Shown: positions 36,675 to 43,751 of the stretch, piece after piece
How positions within the stretch are numbered: position 1 is the first letter of the stretch
How the letters are laid out: each line of letters begins with the position of its first letter
Assembly: GCF_900115075.1 (NCBI RefSeq)
Contig: NZ_FOVG01000001.1
Location: forward strand, 1,488,001-1,552,000
Direction of reading: 5' to 3'
DNA length: 64,000 nt
Origin: Candidatus Pantoea varia
GTDB lineage: Bacteria > Pseudomonadota > Gammaproteobacteria > Enterobacterales > Enterobacteriaceae
Position numbers and translations under genes: made by a program
The notes under the pieces: generated by a model
Databases searched by the model: none
What the model was told of the DNA's origin: nothing
The model's input: the letters and a program-made list of their open reading frames with translations, nothing else

Positions 36675-36893
36675 CTGGTTGACTTGCAATAGACTTGACT
36701 GTAGCAAACTGGTTGACAGGTAAATTACAAAGCATCGACAAATATTTCTATCATAAATATAGGTTAGTGCCCGCAGGCATTTTAATGACATCAGCACACT
36801 TATGGAATTGAAAAAAAGAAATAACAGCGCGTCGATGATTCATCTTAGAGAGAATGTCGTGCCCAGCCTTAAAACCTGAGCACAACGACATAA

Positions 36894-37292
36894 TCAGTAA
36901 GGCAGTTGCTTCAGAATATCAGTACGTTCCTTGTCAATACGGGTCACACAGAGGTTAGTTGCGACCGCATTCGCATTGCTGCCTTCTTCAGCGGCAAAGG
37001 CTTCCAGCTTGCACTGACCATCACGATATTTCAGCCAGTTACGCTGGGTATCTACCAGCGTTGCGACATAGTCATCAGCCAGTTTTTTCTGCGTGCCGTA
37101 CATCTGTACAATCCGCTTTTTAGCCGTCTGGTACTCTTTGTTCAGTTCATCTTCCGCCATCTTCTTTTGCTGAACAGTACACTGATACAGCGCACCATCT
37201 GAAGGCTGTTTTGCACAGGTATCTTCAGCGAATGCTGAAGCGCTAATGCAAAGAGAGACAGCGATCAAAGACACTTCATGAAGTCTCTTCAT
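36894..37292 (-). CDS. LprI-like secreted lysozyme-inhibitor (DUF1311), divergent copy
   Basis: The 132-residue protein has a signal peptide (VSLIAVSLCISASAFA) and the DUF1311 core with QRNWLKYRDGQCKLEAFAAE plus Cys pairs. It is clearly homologous to, but much more diverged than, the two near-identical LprI-like neighbours, with higher GC. It may be an immunity protein for a different muramidase variant. Bringing several related inhibitors together at one locus is typical of orphan-immunity accumulation. Confidence 0.85.
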   Translation of the reverse strand: MKRLHEVSLIAVSLCISASAFAEDTCAKQPSDGALYQCTVQQKKMAEDELNKEYQTAKKRIVQMYGTQKKLADDYVATLVDTQRNWLKYRDGQCKLEAFAAEEGSNANAVATNLCVTRIDKERTDILKQLPY

Positions 37293-37438
37293 ACTTTTCT
37301 CAAAAATTTTTAATGCAAATAAAATTTTTATCAGCCCCGAATTTATCTGGGCTGATAAATAATCTTAAGAAGTCATATAACGCTTTCTTTTTGTTTAACA
37401 GAGTGAAGCCCTCAACACTGTTAAAAGTACTTTTACTA

Positions 37439-37840
37439 TTAGTGATACGGTATTAACTTCAGTTTTTTAATTCTTTGCTCGTTAAGTTCAGAAGTACACA
37501 TATTAGTATTAGCGTTACTTAAATCGCTTCCCTTATCTGCAGCATAAGAAGCCAGCTTACAGTCATTCTCTCGATACTTCAGCCAAGCTCGTTGAGCTTC
37601 AGTCAACGTATCCATATATTGACTTAACTCTTTATCGTCACCTTTGAAAAGCGTTTCAACTCTGGTTTTAGCAAGCTTGTATTCTTTATTTAAATCAATC
37701 TCAGTTTCATTTCTGTTTTTTTGAGCACAGGAATAAACTTCCTGATCGTTATTACCTTGTGCGCAGTCCGTTGTTGCATACGCAGGCTGTAATGCAAAAA
37801 AACCTGTCGCGAACATCGAGATAAATAACAACTTTTTCAT
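37439..37840 (-). CDS. LprI-like secreted lysozyme-inhibitor, predicted cognate immunity of the muramidase
   Basis: The 133-residue protein has a Sec signal (LLFISMFATGFFALQPAYA) and a mature DUF1311 domain with QRAWLKYRENDC and conserved cysteines. Its ATG is 12 bp past the stop of the muramidase gene with a good GGGAG ribosome site, so the two are co-translated as an effector-immunity pair. Being periplasmic, it can intercept a sister-cell muramidase. A near-copy stands 1.2 kb downstream (35822-36220). Homology at the DNA level starts within the first mature codons and extends to the stop. Confidence 0.88.
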   Translation of the reverse strand: MKKLLFISMFATGFFALQPAYATTDCAQGNNDQEVYSCAQKNRNETEIDLNKEYKLAKTRVETLFKGDDKELSQYMDTLTEAQRAWLKYRENDCKLASYAADKGSDLSNANTNMCTSELNEQRIKKLKLIPYH

Positions 37841-37852
37841 AATTCTCCCATT

Positions 37853-38728
37853 TCATTTCCGGCTTCGAAGATAACGAGCACGATTACGGCCTTTCTCATA
37901 CTTTTGCAGAATGCTTGAACTATCAATAAAATCAGCAAGCTTGTCAATATCATTATACATAGCGGCTTGCATGTTAAGCTTAAAACCAGCGCCCTGATAA
38001 ACCAAATCTACAACGATATCTTTTATCGGCGGCTTTAACTGATCCCAGTTTGTTCTTTCAGCATTCTCTGCAGTTTTTGATAAATAAACTGACCTGGCCC
38101 GGCTTACATATATAGGATAGATAGTTTCAAAAAGCCTGGCCTGCGATTCACGCGTAATTACACCACACTCTATTTTATTTTTTCTTACCCATACTTGCGC
38201 TGCAGTTTCTTTTTTATTGGCACCTAAAGATAGCGTTCTTGCCTGCTGTTCTTCAACCCCGACTCGGATAAGATCAAGATAGACTTCATCTGAACTTCTC
38301 CCCCCCATATCATAACCTCGACCAATGGTTACGCCTGACTTACCCCCAGGCCAGTGTATGTGCCTGCTAAAATAAGGACTGTGAGGATTGTCATTACCTT
38401 CGGCATCGAATGTAACCTGCCCGGCACTCACAGTAAGGCGACCAGAATTGTTATTTATATTTTCTGGTGGATTAGACGTAGGGTTTATTTTATTACTATC
38501 TGACGGTTTAGAAAGCGTATTCCACGTCTTGCCATGAATATCGACAACACCATCCGGGCGAGACATAAAACGGGATTGAAAATGCTTGATCGCCTCAATG
38601 GTTTTCGGTCCCATGCGGCCATCGGCACGAAGTTGTGGATATCCATTGCGCTGTAACAACTGCTGTACTGTCTTCACGTCGCCGTATTGATTACGGCCAC
38701 CGACACCAACCGAGCCAGAAATACTCAT
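37853..38728 (-). CDS. T6SS muramidase effector: peptidoglycan-binding plus pesticin/T4-lysozyme-like domain
   Basis: The 291-residue protein has no signal peptide, as expected for T6SS delivery. Residues about 14-71 form a PG_binding_1 domain (VKTVQQLLQRNGYPQLRADG then GPKTIEAIKHFQ). After a Pro/Asn-rich linker, the C-terminal domain starts with FDAEGNDNPHSPYF and has SGVTIGRGYDMGG. Glu110, Thr134 and Asp140 are spaced almost as the catalytic Glu, Thr and Asp of pesticin (178, 201 and 207 as I recall), which cuts the glycan strand like T4 lysozyme. It lies directly after hcp and before its LprI-like immunity gene. Small size and the position beside hcp suggest cargo carried in or on the Hcp tube. 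Base composition is lower in GC than the structural genes. Confidence 0.87.
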   Translation of the reverse strand: MSISGSVGVGGRNQYGDVKTVQQLLQRNGYPQLRADGRMGPKTIEAIKHFQSRFMSRPDGVVDIHGKTWNTLSKPSDSNKINPTSNPPENINNNSGRLTVSAGQVTFDAEGNDNPHSPYFSRHIHWPGGKSGVTIGRGYDMGGRSSDEVYLDLIRVGVEEQQARTLSLGANKKETAAQVWVRKNKIECGVITRESQARLFETIYPIYVSRARSVYLSKTAENAERTNWDQLKPPIKDIVVDLVYQGAGFKLNMQAAMYNDIDKLADFIDSSSILQKYEKGRNRARYLRSRK

Positions 38729-38820
38729 TTACTATCTCCGCACAATATTGTTGATTCAGAGAGTCCTTGTAAACCGGCTGGAGAATGCGCATGACGACGC
38801 TGACTTCTCTGGCCAGGAAA

Positions 38821-38847
38821 GATACGCCTCCTGTCGGGAGGCGTATC
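38821..38847 (-). terminator. Strong hairpin right after hcp
   Basis: GATACGCCTCC (38821-38831) and GGAGGCGTATC (38837-38847) form a perfect 11-bp stem with a 5-base loop, six bases past the hcp stop. The following T-run is weak. It probably acts as a partial terminator or 3' stabiliser, allowing hcp to be made in excess over the downstream effector and immunity genes. Confidence 0.6.
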
Positions 38848-38852
38848 GCTTC

Positions 38853-39335
38853 TTACGCTTCTTTGTTGCCTTTAATATCCCAGCCAGCGCTGGTTTCTGC
38901 GCCTTTACCACCGGAAGAGCTCTGCTCCCAGTACTGCTGTTTCACTTTAGAGGCCTGGAAGGCATAGGTTACGCCCAGGGTGTCGTCGTGCTCGGAACCG
39001 ACAAACTGAACGTTAGTCACCAGCACATCCTCCAGCGTGATGCGGGTATATTCGATTTGTGTGCCGCCCGCTTTGCAAACGGACACTTCGACTTTAGCGA
39101 CGTGCTTACCGCTGGCGCAGTTCTTGAGCAGCGCGGTGACAGCCTTATCGATTTTAGCGTTGATGTGCAGGTCGTTGAAATTAACTTTACCCGCACCACC
39201 ACCACCACCCACGCTCATATTGCCTGGCTGGCTGGCACCCCAGGAAAAGGAATCAATATCGATCCAACCCGTATGGTTTGAATCTTTAGATTCACCCGTA
39301 ATGCCATCTACCTTCAGATACATATCAATAGCCAT
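38853..39335 (-). CDS. hcp: Hcp (TssD), T6SS inner-tube protein
   Basis: The 160-residue protein is typical Hcp: MAIDMYLKVDGITGESKD at the start, GWIDIDSFSWGASQPG near 25-40, FNDLHINAKIDKAVTALLK in the middle and VTYAFQASKVKQQYWEQ near the end. Hexamers stack into the expelled tube and carry small effectors in the lumen. It begins the variable hcp island. A stem-loop follows the gene and another 13-bp inverted repeat lies 113 bp upstream of its start. Confidence 0.96.
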   Translation of the reverse strand: MAIDMYLKVDGITGESKDSNHTGWIDIDSFSWGASQPGNMSVGGGGGAGKVNFNDLHINAKIDKAVTALLKNCASGKHVAKVEVSVCKAGGTQIEYTRITLEDVLVTNVQFVGSEHDDTLGVTYAFQASKVKQQYWEQSSSGGKGAETSAGWDIKGNKEA

Positions 39336-39447
39336 TATCTTTCACTCTTTATTGGTTGAGATTATTGCTTTCAAAAAAAGCAAGGATATGGCAAAAAGAA
39401 AAGCATGGGGCTGAATAAAACAGTCCATATTTTACCTTTGCCTTGCT

Positions 39448-39478
39448 TCTGAAATATCGTCAAAAACGATATTTCAGA
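39448..39478. repeat. Perfect 13-bp inverted repeat upstream of hcp
   Basis: TCTGAAATATCGT (39448-39460) and ACGATATTTCAGA (39466-39478) are perfect complements around CAAAA. It lies between the broken small membrane-protein gene and hcp. It could be an RNA hairpin in the hcp leader or an operator. No T-run supports simple termination. A second GC-rich element (TTGCCGGGC...GGGCAA) follows at about 39,485-39,508. Confidence 0.55.
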
Positions 39479-39575
39479 TACTGCATTGCCGGGCAGAGCG
39501 CCGGGCAATTTATATATTCAATTTTCAGAACGAAAATCAGGTTTCTGCCCGGATACTCCGGAGAAAACCAGGCAC

Positions 39576-39788
39576 TCAATAAATTTCTCTTAACTTATCC
39601 GCCGCCCAGTAAAAAACCAGCGATGCAATCACTGAAATAATAATCAGGACACCGTTAGTTACTTCCCCCATGACAGAAATATTCCAGTCAAAGAAGAAAA
39701 GGTAATAACCTGTACAGGTGATTAAAATAAGAGAAGAAATAAAAACCAGCAGATAACGTAGTCAATACAGAGCTGGCTTTTTGAACAT
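39576..39788 (-). pseudogene. Small two-helix membrane protein interrupted by one in-frame TGA
   Basis: ATG at 39788 has a very good ribosome site (GGGAGG 8 bases upstream). The frame reads MFKKPALY, then TGA (39764-39762), then continues open for 61 codons to TGA at 39576. The open part starts LRYLLVFISSLILITCTGYY and contains two hydrophobic helices (about residues 12-34 and 45-61) and a basic end ADKLREIY. Without the stop it would be a 70-residue inner-membrane protein between tssC and hcp. TGA most simply replaces TGG (Trp). It is a recent pseudogene, a sequencing error, or read through. I do not recognise the family. The rest of 39336-39881 shows only hairpins. Confidence 0.6.
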
Positions 39789-39881
39789 TCTGTCATCCTC
39801 CCTGACTATCATGTCAGCAACCTTTCTGTCAGGCATCAGGCGCAAAATCTTTTCGCGCCTGATAACCCTGCGACTCAGCTC

Positions 39882-41381
39882 TTAAGCATTGTCATTTTTC
39901 AGTGACGGCAGCTTAGAAACCAGACGCAGAGAAACGGTCAGACCTTCCAGCTGGTAGTGCGGACGCAGGAAGAATTTCGCGGCGTAATAGCCTGGATTAT
40001 CCTCCTGCTCTTCCACGTTCACCTCGGCAGCAGCCAGCGGCTTGCGTGACTTGGTCTCCTGCGAGGAGTTCGCCGGATCGCCATCGACATAGTTCATCAC
40101 CCAGTCGTTCAGCCAGCGTTCCATTTCATCGCGCTCGCGGAAGGAGCCGATCTTGTCACGCACGATGCACTTCAGGTAATGCGCGAAGCGGCAGCAGGCG
40201 AACAGGTATGGCAGACGCGCGGCCAGACGGGCGTTGGCGGTGGCATCGGCGTCGTGATACTCCATCGGCTTCTGCAGTGACTGCGCACCAATAAAGGCGG
40301 CGAAGTCAGAGTTTTTACGGTGCACCAGCGGCATAAAGCCGTTTTTCGCCAGTTCGGCTTCGCGGCGATCGCTAATGGCGATCTCGGTCGGGCACTTCAT
40401 GTCCACGCCGCCGTCGTCGCTCGGGAAAGTGTGGCACGGCAGGTTTTCAACTGCCCCGCCCGACTCTACGCCGCGGATCGACGTGCACCAGCCATACTCT
40501 TTAAAGGAGCGGTTGATGTTAGCGGCCATGGCATAGGCGGCATTGCTCCACGTGTAGTTGCCGTGATCGGAACCGTCGGTCTGCTCTTCGAAATCGAAAC
40601 TGTCGACCGGATTGGTACGGATACCGTAAGGCAGACGCGCGAGGAAGCGCGGCATCACCAGACCCAGATAACGTGCATCTTCCGATTCACGCAGGCTGCG
40701 CCAGGCAGCATATTCGGTGTTCTGGAAGATCTTGGTCAGATCGCGTGGATTCGCCAGCTCCTGCCACGACTCCATCTGCATCACTTCCGGCGCGGTGCCG
40801 GTAATGAATGGACAGTGTGCGGCCGAACCGATGCGCGCCATCTCACCCAGCAGCTCAACATCCTGCGGACTGTGGTCGAAGTAGTAGTCGCCCACCAGGC
40901 AGCCAAACGGCTCGCCGCCGAACTGACCATACTCCTGCTCATAAATCTTTTTGAACAGCGGGCTTTGATCCCAGCCGGCACCCTTGTAACGCTTCAGAGT
41001 ACGACCCAGCTCCTGCTTTGAGATGCTCATAAAGCGGATTTTCAGCATCTCGTCAGTTTCGGTGTTGTTCACCAGATAGCTCAGGCCGCGCCAGGCGCTT
41101 TCCAGCGACTGAAACTCCGGATGGTGAATAATCTGGTTCACCTGCTGCGACAGCTTTTCGTCAATCTCCGCAATCAGGGCCTGAATAGTGCGATAGGCGT
41201 CACTGGAGACGGTGACGGTGTTCTCCAGCGCCTGCTGCGCCAGGGTTTTCACCGCGCTTTCGACCGCGGCGCGTGCCTGATCGCTTTTTGGCCGGAACTC
41301 TTTATTCAGCAGCGCACTGAACTCATCCTGACTGAAACTGGCTGCGCCCTGCGACTGTGGTTGTTGTGAAGTCTGCGTCAT
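39882..41381 (-). CDS. tssC: T6SS sheath large subunit TssC
   Basis: The 499-residue protein is canonical TssC: FQSLESAWRGLSYLVNNTET near 95, RTLKRYKGAGWDQSPLFKKI near 140, FGCLVGDYYFDHSP near 170, and a C-terminal PGYYAAKFFLRPHYQLEGL. It co-assembles with TssB into the contractile sheath and carries the ClpV-accessible helix. The start overlaps the tssB stop by four bases (41378-41381), matching their 1:1 assembly. Confidence 0.97.
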   Translation of the reverse strand: MTQTSQQPQSQGAASFSQDEFSALLNKEFRPKSDQARAAVESAVKTLAQQALENTVTVSSDAYRTIQALIAEIDEKLSQQVNQIIHHPEFQSLESAWRGLSYLVNNTETDEMLKIRFMSISKQELGRTLKRYKGAGWDQSPLFKKIYEQEYGQFGGEPFGCLVGDYYFDHSPQDVELLGEMARIGSAAHCPFITGTAPEVMQMESWQELANPRDLTKIFQNTEYAAWRSLRESEDARYLGLVMPRFLARLPYGIRTNPVDSFDFEEQTDGSDHGNYTWSNAAYAMAANINRSFKEYGWCTSIRGVESGGAVENLPCHTFPSDDGGVDMKCPTEIAISDRREAELAKNGFMPLVHRKNSDFAAFIGAQSLQKPMEYHDADATANARLAARLPYLFACCRFAHYLKCIVRDKIGSFRERDEMERWLNDWVMNYVDGDPANSSQETKSRKPLAAAEVNVEEQEDNPGYYAAKFFLRPHYQLEGLTVSLRLVSKLPSLKNDNA

Positions 41382-41911
41382 GCCTGCGGCTCCTTACCTT
41401 CAGTGGCCTCATCCTGCTTAGGCAGATGGGTCAGAGCCTGCAGCAATGTCGGATCCTGCAGCACCTTACCAATCAGCTCTTCCGCACCGTTTTTGCCGTC
41501 CATATAGGTCAGCAGGTTCGCCAGCTGGGTACGTGCTTCCAGCAGCTTGCTCAGCGGCTCGACGTTGCGGGCCACCGCATCGGGTGAGAAGTCATCCATG
41601 CTGTCAAAGGTGAGATCGATGTTCAGCTTGCCTTCGCCATTCAGGGTGTTGTCCACCTGGAACGCGGCGCGCGGCTTCAGCGCTTTCATGCGCTCATCGA
41701 AGTTGTCGATGTCGATCTCAAGGAATTTGCGTTCGTCGATGCCCGGCTGCGGCTCCAGCGGTTTACCCACCAGATCCGCCAGCACGCCCATCACAAACGG
41801 CAGTTGGATTTTGCGTTCCGCGCCATAAATTTCCACGTCATATTCAATCTGAACGCGAGGCGCGCGATTGCGGGCAATGAACTTCTGCCCACTGGATTTG
41901 CTTGTTGCCAT
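41378..41911 (-). CDS. tssB: T6SS sheath small subunit TssB
   Basis: From ATG at 41911 (177 residues; GGAG 8 bases upstream makes it better than the in-frame ATG at 41926) the protein starts MATSKSSGQKFIARNRAPRV, the typical TssB N-terminus. PFVMGVLADLVG, KFLEIDIDNFDERM and LLTYMDGKNGAEELI are further family blocks. It pairs with TssC in the sheath and is coupled to it by an ATGA overlap. Confidence 0.96.
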   Translation of the reverse strand: MATSKSSGQKFIARNRAPRVQIEYDVEIYGAERKIQLPFVMGVLADLVGKPLEPQPGIDERKFLEIDIDNFDERMKALKPRAAFQVDNTLNGEGKLNIDLTFDSMDDFSPDAVARNVEPLSKLLEARTQLANLLTYMDGKNGAEELIGKVLQDPTLLQALTHLPKQDEATEGKEPQA

Positions 41912-41990
41912 GGTTTTCTCCATCAATGATGCGCGGATAATGTGTCACAGCAGGCGCGCAGGTCCCGCTGTGTGAGTGGGTCACGCCTGC

Positions 41991-43010
41991 TTAGTCGCGA
42001 CGTCCGAAAATAGTTTCCAGCTGATGTACGCCATCGGGTGCCAGTTCGCGGATGATCTCCAGGAAGTCGCGCTCGATTAAGCGCTGCACCCGGTCGATCA
42101 TCAGCGGGGCCGGATGGCTCGGCTCATGCTGGGTGAAGTAGAGTTTCACTTTTTCCAGCATCAGCTGGGCATCGGCGCGGGAACTGATCTGTACCGTGCG
42201 CCAGTCCGCGGCAGCCCGTGGCGTCGCGACGGCCGCCGCCGGTGCAGCAGCTTCTGCGGGCTGCTCCGCCGCCGTGGGAATCAGCTGGCTCAGATCCGTG
42301 GCCTGGCAGCATTCGGCAATCAGCGCAATCTGTTTGCGCAGCAGTGCCAGTTCCGGCACCGCCGCATCGCCCAGCCGTTCGGCCACGGTTTCGCAGATGG
42401 TCTGTAGCCGCTCATGAATCTGCAGCACTGCCTCAATGCCGGGCTGGTCGCCGCGCGCCAGTTCATCGATCAGACGCGGCAGGCCGCCAGGGTAGTCCGC
42501 CACTTCGGTTTTGCTGCCGTCGCACAGGGCGGCAGCATCGCGCAGCGAGATACCGTCAGAGGGATAGCGCAGCAGCCAGCACTGACGCACCGCGCCGCTT
42601 AACTCCGTTTTGTCACCCAGCAACGCCAGGGCATTGATACGGTAGAAGGGATCCTGTTCGCCGAACTCTTCCAGACGGGGCCACAGCGGCTCCCAGTAGA
42701 GCAGCAGCGCCTGTTCAATCAGCTTCAGCCCCTGCGCATAGCCCGGCAGCCCTTTCAGCTCCGTCCAGGCGTGAGTCAGCGCCAGCATCACGCGTAAATC
42801 TTTGCTGCGTGCCAGCAAGGCTATCGCCAGCTTCTCGACTTTGTTCCAGTCGGCGGGTTCCGCCGGAATGATGGTGTCACCAAACTGCTGTTCCGCTTTA
42901 CCGGCGCTGGCCTGCTCCATTGCCTGAAAATCGGCGTCGTACTCCAGGTTATCGCCGCCGGGATTTTCCTCACTGACCGGAGCCAGCAAAGCCTCTGTGT
43001 TCATCGTCAT
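41991..43010 (-). CDS. tssA: T6SS cap/assembly protein TssA
   Basis: From ATG at 43010 the protein has 339 residues. ATG at 43004 is an alternative; a GGCGA site favours the first. The ImpA N-terminal domain (about 1-120) shows PVSEENPGGDNLEYDADF near its start and LLYWEPLWPRLEE near 105. An Ala-rich hinge precedes the short C-terminal region with FTQHEPSHPAPLMIDRVQRL, marking the TssA subclass with a VasJ-like C-terminus. TssA guides tube and sheath growth. Position between tagF and tssB is conserved. Confidence 0.93.
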   Translation of the reverse strand: MTMNTEALLAPVSEENPGGDNLEYDADFQAMEQASAGKAEQQFGDTIIPAEPADWNKVEKLAIALLARSKDLRVMLALTHAWTELKGLPGYAQGLKLIEQALLLYWEPLWPRLEEFGEQDPFYRINALALLGDKTELSGAVRQCWLLRYPSDGISLRDAAALCDGSKTEVADYPGGLPRLIDELARGDQPGIEAVLQIHERLQTICETVAERLGDAAVPELALLRKQIALIAECCQATDLSQLIPTAAEQPAEAAAPAAAVATPRAAADWRTVQISSRADAQLMLEKVKLYFTQHEPSHPAPLMIDRVQRLIERDFLEIIRELAPDGVHQLETIFGRRD

Positions 43011-43020
43011 GCGTGTCGCC

Positions 43021-43737
43021 TCAGGATTCAAACATCGGGGGATAAAGTCCGTTTCGTCCCGGCTTTGCCCCACCGGCCGGATCAAACAGCAATGAAAAGA
43101 GCTGCGCAGTGAAGTTACCGCTGTGGACCTGGGTATAAAGCGGGAAACCGTCGCTTTGATTAGTCCACCAGAAACTGGTGTAGAACTGCGGGTCGAAGTT
43201 TTCGCCCGGAAGCGCCCAGTTCAGCGTCGAGGGTGTATCGCCATGCCCGATGACGTTGAGAATATCCGACGCGTCACCCGCTTCCTGCGGGGGTTGCGGC
43301 TGCGGAATGCTGATCAGCGCCTGATCCAGCTGCTCCGGTGACCCGCCGCCCTGCACCACCCGCAGCAGCGTATTGCCCACCTGCTGATACCACTCGCCGG
43401 AGCGGGCCAGCAGGGCTGGCGACCACTCGGCCGGGGTGAAGTGGCGCAGTGCGCAGAGCGGATAGTTACGCCCTACGCTGTCCCGTGCGGCAATCAGACA
43501 GCCCATCTGGATCAGCTGACTGCCCAGCATCGGCGGCACCACAAAATTCCAGACCGGCGCGTTCAGGAACGGGCGCGACGGGGCATTTTCACTCTCCTGG
43601 CTGCTCTGCCAGTGATGCAGGCCCACCTGAAACCAGCTGGACCATTGGCGATAGAGCACGTCAGGAAAGCGGCGCTTCACAAAGTCACCCGCGCTGGGCA
43701 ATTTGCCGTACCAGCAGGGTGCAGCGTAATGAGTCAT
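43021..43737 (-). CDS. tagF: T6SS regulator TagF (DUF2094)
   Basis: The 238-residue protein has the DUF2094 signature: CWYGKLPSAGDFVKRRFPD at the N-terminus, PVWNFVVPPMLGS, and SFWWTNQSDGFPLYTQ later on. TagF represses T6SS activity post-translationally, acting through the FHA protein in studied systems, alongside the kinase/phosphatase pair. In some species it is fused to PppA; here they are separate genes. It lies 14 bp after tssM. Confidence 0.93.
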   Translation of the reverse strand: MTHYAAPCWYGKLPSAGDFVKRRFPDVLYRQWSSWFQVGLHHWQSSQESENAPSRPFLNAPVWNFVVPPMLGSQLIQMGCLIAARDSVGRNYPLCALRHFTPAEWSPALLARSGEWYQQVGNTLLRVVQGGGSPEQLDQALISIPQPQPPQEAGDASDILNVIGHGDTPSTLNWALPGENFDPQFYTSFWWTNQSDGFPLYTQVHSGNFTAQLFSLLFDPAGGAKPGRNGLYPPMFES

Positions 43738-43751
43738 TGTCGGGTCCTGTT

